Of a stretch of DNA of 64,000 nt, positions 10,755 to 22,500 are shown in pieces; position 1 is the first letter of the stretch, and each line of letters begins with the position of its first letter. A model generated the notes under the pieces. It saw nothing but the letters and a program-made list of their open reading frames with translations. It did not search any database and was not told the DNA's origin. The translations under genes were made by a program, and so were the position numbers. Origin of the DNA: Nageia nagi (lineage: Eukaryota; Pinophyta); assembly GCA_050084985.1 (NCBI GenBank), contig JBITNC010000001.1, positions 183,706,001 through 183,770,000 on the forward strand. The letters are read 5' to 3'.

Positions 10755-13420
10755 TTACACTATTAGTATTTTATTTATGATGTAACCATATACGATGAGA
10801 TTGGGCAACTATGGGATTCCACCCAATGCATAAAGTGAAATTGAAGCTACTTCATCTTCCATTTTTTTATGTTCCTATTCTTCCATTTCTTCAACATGTT
10901 CTTGTTGATCTTATTTCTCTTAATATTCATATTTTGAAGCATGTATGTCTCTTGTTCCATTTTTAGTCAAATTTGAATCAAAAGGACTTTGAATACGTTT
11001 TCATTAGCTTCACTCCTTTTCCTTCAAACAAAATTATTGTTTCCTTCTTGTTTTCCTATTGAGATCCTTAAATACATTTCCTTAAGGTTTATAGTAAATT
11101 AAGGTTTCCAATTATTGCAAACCTAGTAGTTATATATGCTTATATTATATTCATATAATACTTTTTTGTGAAAAGACTTATGCTTTAATATAATGGCAGA
11201 TACCTTTCCATGGCAAGTTTTCTCCATTAACAAGGAGTATGATGGAACTCTTATTAACTACATTAAGAAATTCAACCTTGCCAAATAATTATTGATAAAA
11301 TTATATAGATGTTATCATTATAAGGACTACTAGTATTTTATTTTTGATATAACCACATATCATGAGATTGTGCAACTATCAGATTCCACCCCATATACAA
11401 AGCGAAATTGAAGCTACTTCCTCCATTTTTTATGTTCTTATTCTTCCATTTATTCAACATGTTCCTAATGATTTTAACCCTGACAATATTCATATACTGG
11501 CGCATTTTTATCCCTTATTTCATTTTCCATCACGTTTGAAACAAAATGACTTTGACTACTTTTTAATTAGCGTCACACCTTGTCAATCAAACAAAACTAT
11601 TGCTTTCTTCTTGTTTGCTCATCATAATTCCTAATGCATTTCCTTAATTATCATAGCAAATTAGGTTTCCAACCATTACAAACCCAATAATACATTTTCT
11701 CCTACTAGATCCATATAATACATTTTTGTGTAAAGACTGATGCTTTAACATCATGATACATACCTTTCCATGACAAACTTTCTCCACTAGTAATGAGCAT
11801 GTTGAAACTCTTATCAACTACATAAAAAAATTTCAACCTAGATAAAGAATTATTGATAAAGTTGTATGTGCTACTCTTTTTTTTATTAGAACCAACGAGT
11901 AAATTTGATATTAATCAAAAAGAAAATCGAGTTTTGAAAGGACCTCAAAAACTAGTGTGTGCTAATATTATAAAGACTACTAGAATTTTATTTTTGATGT
12001 AACCACAGACCATGAGATTGTACAACTATGAGATTCCACCCATTGTATTACTATGATATATAGGTAAATATTTGTCGAGTATAGATAGGAGATTGTTAAA
12101 ACCTCCTAACAAGTTGGACAATTTATTGACTCAAACCACTCGTACTCTACTACACAATAAATATTGTTGAGATACTAAAAAATAATATATCAAACAATTA
12201 TATCTTTGACATTGCATTGAACGTTCAAGCTCTTCATTTCGCCTTTGCATTTCAACAAGGATCATCCTTATTCTTTATAAGGATTCAACCACCATGGCTT
12301 GCATCTTTAATGTTGAATTTAGAACTTCTGCTGACATAGCTTTCTCTCCTTTCAATAGTTCGAGAGTGTGTTATTGCTAGAGACCTTTGGGTATGACCCA
12401 ACCGCGATCGTCGTTGTCTCATTCACTAAGCTTTGGATATGGCATGAAACTTCTCCTCTATGAATGACATCCTCCTCACTCTCACCAATATTCATAGGCT
12501 CACTTCCATAACTTGCTTCCATAATTGCTTTTCAAGGAGCTTATCAAGGGGAGGGGTAAATATAAGGGTTTAGATAAATAGTGGAATTGCTTCTATTGGG
12601 TCGATAGCGGATTCCCATTGCTACCTGAGCAATAAAGGATTAGGGATTTGTGTTGCTCGATTGATAGTGGATTCCCATTGCCAAATTCATTGTTACCTAA
12701 TCGATAACAAATTCTTGCTACGAGGTTCATTATTGTTGGATCAACAGTAGATTCCTGTTGCATGGTTTGTTGTTATTGAATTGATAACATATGCTCCTCA
12801 TTTGAATATTTTTATTAAATATGTTTATTAAATTTATTTTTTTATAATGTTTTGTGAAATACTAATATAGGTAAAATCAACATTTAACATCATTCAAATA
12901 CTTATGGACAAAATTTTATAGATCTTACAAACCAATGGGTTTAAAATGGTATTAAAAGACTCCTATCTACTTATTCTATCAAACATTCAAATACTTAATT
13001 GTTTTATATTTACTTCTAGACAAACTTTATAGATCCTACAAACCAATGGGTTTAAATGGACATCAAAAGACTCCTATCCTATAAATGAAATTGAAAATAC
13101 TTTATCTTCCATTTTTTATGTCCTTATTCTTCCACTTCAACATGTTTATGTTGATCTTGTCTCAAAATTCATATATTGACGCATTTATATCCCTTGTTCC
13201 ATTTTTGTCACACTTGAAACAAAAGGACTTCGATTACTTTTTCATTAACTTTACTCCTTGTCCTTCAAACAAAATTATATTTCCTTGTTTACCTATCGAG
13301 ATGCTTTGAAGGGTATTATTTATATTAATGTAAGATTTCCTTTCATTGTTTTTGCTATGGTGAGTGCTTCCACTTTTTTTTAATAGTAAATATTTTTTAC
13401 CAAAGTCTTATGTTTAAGCA
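10755..13420. repeat. Three diverged copies of a ~0.57 kb tandem unit, third one interrupted
   Basis: Three units start near 10763, 11329 and 11978, each opening with a block like ATTTTATTTTTGATGTAACC, then GATTCCACCC. A later block resembles CTTCCATTTTTTATGT, followed by CAAACAAAA. The third unit breaks off at about 12049 and resumes at about 13080, so about 1 kb lies inserted in it. No protein family is recognised in any frame, and the short open frames are not conserved between units. The same arrangement is present in copy 2. Confidence 0.7.
12585..12795. repeat. Degenerate minisatellite inside the third tandem unit
   Basis: Four to five degenerate units of about 40-58 bp each contain a block like CGATAGCGGATTCCCATTGC, followed by a variable tail. 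They lie in the 1 kb that interrupts the third 0.57-kb repeat. Copy 2 has the same array at about 46580-46790. Confidence 0.5.
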
Positions 13421-15789
13421 TATTCTCCACTTTCTAATATTCTCTTTCAACCCTTGAAGAAAATAATTGAGTGTCTCCCTTCAAATGCAATGCATATTAT
13501 TGATCAACTAAATAAGTTGAGATGCAAAATCTTCAACCAAATCTATATTGGGCTGAATAGTCATACAACATACACTCCATCATCAATAAGATTATACCAT
13601 CGTGATTGCCAAGGACACACTTCCTAGACGTGGAACATGGAAGAGTACAAAATTTTATCGAATTTACCCTAACCATCCTTTTGAATCATTCTAATTTAAG
13701 TTTCTTACATTCAAATTAAGCAATTTACTATTGCAAGGCCATTGTGAACAAAATTCATTATTGTTTTTTGAATTCAATTTGTAAAAAGACTCATACCTTT
13801 CTTTATATTATCAACACTATTGTTTCAAATATTTTTCTTGTTAGCTAATTGATTCTTTCTTCTTTGGATACATTATATTTGATATTTGTGTTTTGTTAAT
13901 TGTTTGTAACATTATATTCTATGTCCTTAGTGTTTGGTATGGATTGATCAAAGTTTTCTAAGTTGCTTATGGCAAATAAGATTTGTAACGTTGTGGAATT
14001 TTATTTTTACCAAATATCAATTGCTCTTTTGAAACTCATTAATGGATAATAGTTGATCTTGCCTAATATGGCTCCTTAAAATCATCCTTTTTTTCACGGT
14101 CTTAAATATGGGTCAATCAAAGGTGTTAATAAGTATACATGGTATTGTGATTACATCAACAAAATGAATTCACTAGAGTAGTTGTCCCGAAGGGGTGGAT
14201 CTCAATTTGAAGGCCCAAAGTATAAGAATTTTATGGCTGTTGTCAGATATGCATGTCATCATGATCACCTGGATGAGAAATGAATCAAATGATATATCTC
14301 TTGATGAGAGATTAATTGAATGATATATTCAACCCCAAAATTTTGTTTTTCCTTGTCATTGATATGATAAAGTTCAACAATAAGAAAAACAATTCCAAAA
14401 AAAGTTGGAAAAATTAGCACATAAAGATTAAGGTTTGATGTCTATTATTCTCAAATCATGGTAATGCTCCAAAATTGTTCTTAAAAACATGTAATTGAGA
14501 CAATTACTCTAATACCATTTGTTGTAGTTTAGATAATACAAATAATAAAAAGCATGTGTAGTCCACTCAAAATAATAACAATAACCAATAATCAACCAAT
14601 TAACATTAAAATATCATCCATGATTGCCATATCCAAAATAGTTGAATAATAAATATTCACAATTAATAATAATAAAGAGATTCTTGAGAGTGTTTGCTAC
14701 TTCAAAGGGACAATCTCCCAAGTATTCAAAAATGAAAAATTCTCCAATGATGATTATGAAACTTACTTGTAATTCTATTCGTAATTTTATTCAAGTGCAA
14801 GTGTAGCTAATGCACTAATCCTTATGCTCTATAAATAACATCCACATGATATAGAGCAAATAAAATAACAAAAATGTGATTATACATAACAAAGAGACAA
14901 TGATCTATTGAGAAACGAATGCAAGAGAACTCCTGAGTTTGGATCTCTTGAAAAACAAGTGGGAACATTAAAGTTAAGCTCCTTATAGAAAATGCTCAAC
15001 ACATCCTTGAGAGATGTTTGAATAAACCAATTAGTCACTTGTTTCATATTTTTTGTGATATTATATTCAAGTAATGCTACATTGTGGAATAACATTCTTT
15101 AAAAATTACCTCTAAACAAAATTGTGGGTAAAGGTCTTGTATTTCGTCAACAAAGCATGGGAGTACCATCAGCATGAATATGTTTATTGAGGATCTCAAG
15201 CACCAACAAAGGCTCCATCCTAGATTTAATGGGGAATGCTCTTGATAAGTGAATTACTGTTTTCATTGCTCATCTTTTTTTTTATGTTGTTTACTATATA
15301 ATATATAAAGTTGTTTGCTCGGAGTTGGAGAAGTAACGAGAATGCTTCATGAGAGCCTTAAGTTCAAATTTCCTTACCCTTGCATGGTCTAACAAATAGA
15401 AATCCTATAGATGCATGTGTGTGATCGAAGCCAAATCTATGGAAGGTGACAAACTCTACTTGTGAATCCCTAACCAGCTTTTGAATCAACCAATTTTGTA
15501 CAAACAACTCAGCCTTATTAGTTGATTTGTAGGTGCATATCCTAATATTGATCTGGTCCACCAAAGGCTGCAAATGAAATGGCCTACCAAAGGAAATGCT
15601 GAAGTTGTAACCATGCAAACCATTTCATGATGTTCAATTTCGCCAATGCAAAAGATCGAGATATGGTATTAAGCATAGGACAATTGTTCTTTGGGAAAAG
15701 AGGATTATTCTTACATGGTAGAACAACTAGAAATCTTAAGTGACTTTGAAGGAATAAATAACCCTTGATGCTGCACCTATCACAAAAGG

Positions 15790-15790
<1 letters not shown>
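13421..15790. other. Non-coding 3' flank of MSRB copy 1
   Basis: No gene is supported. One 84-codon open frame (15364-15618, minus) is nearly identical in copy 2, but the duplication is recent, so that is not evidence of coding; its product matches no family I know. A (TA)n tract follows at 15792-15839. Confidence 0.5.

Positions 15791-15791
<1 letters not shown>

Positions 15792-15839
<48 letters not shown>
15792..15839. repeat. (TA)n microsatellite
   Basis: A pure TA dinucleotide run about 700 bp beyond the MSRB stop codon. The matching run in copy 2 (49767-49805) is shorter. Confidence 0.9.
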
Positions 15840-15842
<3 letters not shown>

Positions 15843-16559
15843 AATAGAGTTATCTGTAATGCTCTGGTTGAAAATACTATACACTTTTTTTGTTTAATAT
15901 GTTTGCCTGTAGTCTGTTTCATTTTCACTCAAATGGAAAAAGCCCATGTGGACTTTGATTGGGTTGTATTTGAGCTGCACTTAGTCCACAAGATTACCGA
16001 TGTTAATTTGAACTGAAATATTATGAATCATTTTTTACTCTTTTTAAAAAGATGAAAACATAAAATCAGATTATGAAAATCATAAGCTCCCATAGCATCT
16101 GCATGGTTCATGGTTTATCATAATATGTGTACCTAATTGATTGTTTTCAGCTCTTTGCATTCACCATTTAAACTTTTTATGTCCTTCAGTGGATGGCATA
16201 TGATTATAAAATGCATTCATAATGAGAAAAAAAAGCACCCAGATCTATATCATAACAGTATACAGTAGTCAGGACTGACATTAAAATAAAACACCAACTC
16301 CTTGCCCATAAGCATTTTCATAGAGAATCCTTGCCATATTAGGTATGCTTAATATTAACATCAAAGTTCAGAACTAATTTTAAACTAGCCAATTTAGGAC
16401 AAGCCATTCTAAGGAAATTTGTAAACTGATAGATTATTCCACGACAAACCTTAAGGTAAACCTCGTTACTGATGACAGCTGAGCTACATGGACTAAACAT
16501 TTATATTGTTCCGGCTCGTATGCCACTGGTAGTATTTTGCTGAAACAAATTAGAACAAT

Positions 16560-19500
16560 TTATTCATTTGGTGGAGCAAACTTGATTGAAATACTGTTGA
16601 CACAGTGCCTTTCATCTGTTGGTGTTGAAAATCCCTCTCCTTTGAACACATGTCCCAAGTGGCCACCACAAGCAGCACAGGTTATTTCAATATAACGTCC
16701 ATCTGGATCAGGCTATCATAGTTTCACAGTAATCATCATAAAATGCAAGAAATGAACTCTCTCACGCTCTCTCCCTCTCACACACACATGCACGTATACA
16801 CACACAATATATATATGCAAAAGTTAACATTTGGAGATCATGGAGATATCTAGAATCATGGTGGCTAGAGATAATACATACAGTGCGATTGATAGCTCCA
16901 GGAAGACCTTCATAGAATGCTGGCCAGCCACAACCGGAATCGAATTTGGTTGTAGATTTGTATAATGGTGTGCCACAACCGGCACATTTGTATATTCCAT
17001 CTTCATAATATTTGTTGTACTCTCCAGTTCCTGGTAACCTAGATTAAAGATACAAGAGCGACTTCTTTATTATATTCCACTTTCATGCATGTGTATATTA
17101 CCTAGAACAATTAAATATCCTTTATGCAATGAAAAAATCCCTGATCATTTTCAGTAAGCACTTCAATAAGTGTTTCGTAACCTGACAAATTCTGACGCTT
17201 TCTAATTCATCTTGCTTTAAGAGATGTGTTTTCACAAATAAACTATTGCATATAATAAATTTTTAAAGTTTGTAAAGACTGATTGCTTTGCTTAATTTAA
17301 GTATTTGGTGATATTTAAAGGAAATTTGATCCTTGATCAAAAACCTAGTTGTGTGCTGCTCCGTTTGGTACATTGTAACTTATTGATTGTAAATATGACA
17401 CTTCATTGGATAAGTGGAATATAAATACCAACTTGATGTTCTCTTCTGGCAAGAAGAGAGGGATTAGCCTCCCAACAAAAAGTCTGATCCTGTAGTATTG
17501 CCCTATGAATGTGCTAAAACCGTGCACTTGACATATAATGTAAGTATTTTGAAATCCATTCTGCTTGGGAGTTGGGAGAATGAAAACCATGTGATAGGTA
17601 ATAATGAAACATAACAGAAGAGAAATGGGATAGTTACATCATGAAGCAAACTATTATATAATTTAGAAACCTAAATTCCCTAATCTATAGTACTTTTTCC
17701 CCTAAGTCATCAGCTGAAAAATGAGCTACAGGATATTAGCATTCTGTTACGTAATACCTGAGTGTTATAAGGATATTAAATAACCCTTTGACACTAACAG
17801 TTAGATTTTAGAACAAACACACACAAAGGCACAAGGCTTTAAGAACTTAGCTAACCATTACACCAATATATTTTGGACAAATCATGCTTTATGCATTTCA
17901 GAGCAGCTGTTAAGATCTTAATATTATAAGTAGACATATTAACTTAACCACAAAAGTGCTGCTGATTTTAAACAGAAGCTGCTAGCAGTTTTTCAATTTA
18001 TTTTTACTACAGCAATGGTCCTCCAACGATTGAATAAACAATTTAAGAATTTGTTGACACTTATTTAGCATGCACCAAGAGCTTAAGGATTTGCATTCTT
18101 CATATAGTCCTATTTCTTCAGGCAATTATGCATGTAGTCAAAAGTACATCCTAAAGGAAAGAAGCTTTTCAAGCTGCTATGCATATCTCAATCCTTCTCT
18201 ATTTTGAGATGGTATATACACATGTTGCTGATATTTTTGAAACATGTTATATGCACACCCTTGACATTAGGTGAAAGAGCATTTTCGATTTCCTTTTCCT
18301 GTTCAGAGAAGTTTACTTGGAACCGCAACTAGATCAACAGCATGCCACATGAAAACTTCACAGGAAAAACACATTACAAAGCATGCAATATTTACTTTTT
18401 CATATTGACTGGAACAAGATCAACAACCATTTCATGTGTCTCACAATGTGTATTCATTAAGAAGAAATGCCAAGATTTACAACAGTTTAGGGGGGAATGG
18501 AAAATTAACATGACATTGTATTTTTCAAATCAGAGATCCCTACAGTTTGGATAGATCTCTAATGCAGTCGAGCAAGAAGTAGACCCCCTTTGTTTCTGAT
18601 ATAAATCTACTGAAATTGGATCTGTTTGGTGACCTTAAATCAATAACAAAAAAGTTGTTTTTAATGCAAGAGACAATGTCACTCTAGATACACCTTGTAA
18701 AGATTAAGAAAATAAAGCTTTAGTTTCAATACCACATTGGAAAAAGGACATTTACAGAATGCAAAGGGAAACAGCAAGAAGATTCTGAGCAGACTGAGAA
18801 ATATCCTAAGTTCTCATGGAAAATTGATATATTATGGTTGAAAGGTTGCATATACTTAGCTCCGATTCCTAAGATCAAGCTGCAAGTCTTGAAAAAGAAC
18901 CATGATTTGCAGCTTCAAGGCATGCTAGCTTCATTTACACCTAACAACATCCAACTATCGTTCTTTTCAAAAGGAATGCCAAAAAGACACACAGATTTAT
19001 GTCAAAAAAATGTGATGTTGTCCATGACTCCATAGACACGACAGCAAAACTATCCCTTTGATGCTGTGAAGATTGAATGTTCTACAACAACACAGAAAGA
19101 TGTTAAATGGACTCACTGATGGTTGTCTTATCTCTGATCTTAATGACTGTATACTGTTTCAGTTGATCATTTCACCAAGTATGCTTCTTTTAGGATATGC
19201 AGAAGACTAGTTCAATTCCCCGACTGGTAAAGGCCTATACTGATAATGTCTATAAGCCACATGAATTTCCAAATGTGATTAACTGAAATCTATTTTCACA
19301 ATTAGCTTCTAGATGTTAGCTTAATAGCTAATATATAGTTTGTGATTGTAATAAGCATATGTCTAATGTTGACTATGCCAATAATTAAGGTTTAGATTAG
19401 CTTGGAATGCTAAATAATAGGAGTGCTAGACTTTGTATAGCATGTTACAAGTTTAAGAGATTCTTTAACTTATTTTGTTCAACCATAATATTCTATTGTA

Positions 19501-22500
19501 AGGCTGTCTTGAGCCTATATATTACTTGTTTCCAATCAATACAAATCAGTTCATTATAGGAATTCTATATGGTATCAGAGCCACGTTGATCCATTGCTGG
19601 GATTAACAAACCTGTACAATAGTTTTTTGAGAGGAGTCTTGTGGAGAAAGTAATAGGAATTGCTTCTCTGCTGAGAAAGACTGAGAGGGAGATTAGTGTT
19701 AAGGTGATCACCTGCCTTGCGTTGCATTCCCCTGCTGGATTGAGATCTCTTCACACACGCTTCGTCCCTGGGATTTGCATGTTGCTTCATTGAGGACGTG
19801 GAGACTGTCAGAAAAGAATTGCTTCTCTGTCATAACGTGGAGGCTGAAGATACAAAATTTTTTTTTTTTTTTTTTTGCAGCATAGCGAAGTGTTAGTTGC
19901 TGCATTCAATCCAATTCACATCTCCTCCTAACTGCTGCTGTTGTTGTGCGAAGACGAGTTGCTGCTGCTGCCATTAGACGTTGCTGAGGAGCTCACAACG
20001 TGAATTAAATCAGTTAGTTCTGCTGCTGAAGAGAACGTGACCTGCTGTTTGAGGCGACTGCTGAAGGCATCTGTTGTGTTTGAGGAGAAAGTTTCGTGTG
20101 CAGAGGGGAGGCTTGCAACGTGAATGAATCCGCCTAGATCTACTGTTGTTTGAAAAAATGACTGCTGTTGTGTAAAGGGGGTCGTGCTGTTTAGATCTAA
20201 TTGTATGTGCTGCCAAAGAGCATTTCATGGACGTGTAGAGGAGGAGAGCCACCCAACAACGAGCTGCAGGAGGAGAGCCACCTGACACCGCGTAAAGAAA
20301 AAGCACAGAACCTGCCAAACCTGCCAACCAACGGAGGGCCCGCGCTTGGAAGTTGCTCGCCATAATGTGCTGCTGTTGCATGACATGGAGACTCTCAAAT
20401 TTACAATACCAGTGTTGGATACGAATTTGATGTACTGCTTGGACTGTTACTGCAGTGAAAGGAGATCACAGCTGCTGCAACTAGACATGTTGCTGTTATT
20501 TGCCACTAAATTGATCAGATTGGACATGATATTGCTATGAAAGGACGTGGAGATTGTTAATATATGTGTTGCATGATGTGTATGCTTTGAAGAAGTGTTA
20601 GTTTGCTGCTGATTACTGCTTTTTGCTACTGCTGTTGTTTATTGCTACTATTTGATCCAGCTGGTCATGTTGTAGTGGCTCTAAAAGGAGGTGGAAGATA
20701 ATACCTATCTTGCATTACGTGGAGATAACCACCCATGAGTTGAAGACCATCAACCACATAGACATCACACTCTGCTAGTAAGGAGGAGATAGTGTGCAAG
20801 TGTGCTGAACCGTATTCGTGTTCATAGGCAGCAAAGGAATAGAAAGAGCTTGTGTTCTCAAATCACGACATGATAAGAGCTAATGGGTGTTTCGCGGCAT
20901 TAAAATATCTTGTAGACAACGCATCTCCAGAATTGTTTGACGAGGAAGTTCAAGTGTATGGTATTGATACAGCTTTTGAGACTGTCAAACAATACGTAAT
21001 CCAGTGCCAAACTGTCAACGAAGGTTACGAGGGAGACACAGAAGAAGAAGATTCATTTGATAGTGGTTATACTCCAAACGACACTGAGGATCCAAACTAC
21101 GTTCCCGAGGAACCTGTCAGCATTGCACAATCTGAATCTGTGGAAGTGTTTGTTCCAGCACCAGTGGAACCTGAGTTGATCATTATCAGTGATAGTGACG
21201 ACTATACTCCTGCTCCTCAACCACCGGAAACTATCATTGTTAGAGATAGTGACGAGGAGATTCCGAACGCAGCTGTTAGAGAAGCTCAATCCTCTGAAGG
21301 TGATAACTTTGGTTATAGTGTACCTTGGGAGATATAGTGCATGATTTGCCTATAAAATCTATCTATTGTTTATTTTAGCATCATCAATTGCTATAAATAA
21401 AATTTTATTTTAACTCAATGACTAGTGTTAATAATTCTTTGCCCATTCCGGAGTTTAATGGTACAAAATATGAGTATTGGTCAATTCGGATGAAGACATT
21501 GCTCATTGGAAAGGGACTATGGAGTATTGTAGACACGGGTTACACTGAGCCTGCTGATTGGTCTATCTTGAATGAAGCTGCAAGAAAAGCAAAAGAAGAG
21601 GATCAGAGAAAGGACTCGTTAGCCTTATCTCATATTCAATCAGCCTTGGCAGATAACTTATTTCCTAGGATTGCTTCATGTACAACTGCTCTTCAAGCAT
21701 GGAAAGCTTTAAAGGATGCTTATCAAGGTAACACACAAGTAAAACAAGTGAGACTTCAGACATTCAAAAGGGAATTTGAAAATCTGAGAATGAAGGAGGA
21801 TGAGGCAGTTGGTGACTATTGTGTTCGAGTCAAAGCAATTATTGACCAAATGGAAACCCTTGGTGAGGAAGTGAAGCCAGAAGTTGTTGTGAAGAAAGTG
21901 TTGAGAACACTTCCTCGAAAATGGAACCATATTGCAATCATCATTGAGGAGTCGAAAGATCTTTCTACCCTCACCTTTGATGCACTAATCGGTTCCTTGA
22001 CATCTCATGAGGAACGACTGGAAGATCCTTCACCCTTTGGGGGTGAGGATAAAGCTTTTTCAACCCAAGGACGAGGTCAAGGCAGAGGTAAGAAACGAGG
22101 CAGAGGAGGTAGATCCCATGGAGGTGGTCAATCTCGAGGGGGAGGATCCCAAGCACCTGGCCGAGGAGCAGGTGGTAATCACAGTGGTAACCGAGGAGGA
22201 CAATCATCTAGAGGAAGAGGAGGTGACAAATCTAACAAAGAATGTCATTATTGTCACAAACTTGGTCACTATGCTCGAGAATGCCGACTGAAAGCATCCA
22301 ATGAAGGGAAATCCAATGCAAATTATGGAGAAGAGGAAGCAACCTCATCTTCAAATTTGTTTCTCACCTATGACCAATCACATCAAAATCTCAACACAAC
22401 TTGGATTTTGGATACGGGTTGCTCAAATCATATGACTGGGAAGAAGGAACTATTTTCCAAGGTAGATTCCTCTTATAAGTCACACATCAGATTGGGAGAT

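Noticed and set aside
15364-15618. 84-codon minus-strand frame nearly identical in both duplication copies (also 49339-49593).
   Set aside because: Identity follows from the recent duplication. No family match, and surrounding introns and spacers are as conserved.
18838-19035. 65-codon plus-strand frame present in both copies.
   Set aside because: It lies within MSRB intron 1, opposite to the gene, and has no recognisable content; chance frame.
20010-20381. 123-codon minus-strand frame in the Copia leader.
   Set aside because: Antisense to the element and produced by the CTG/TGC-rich repeats.
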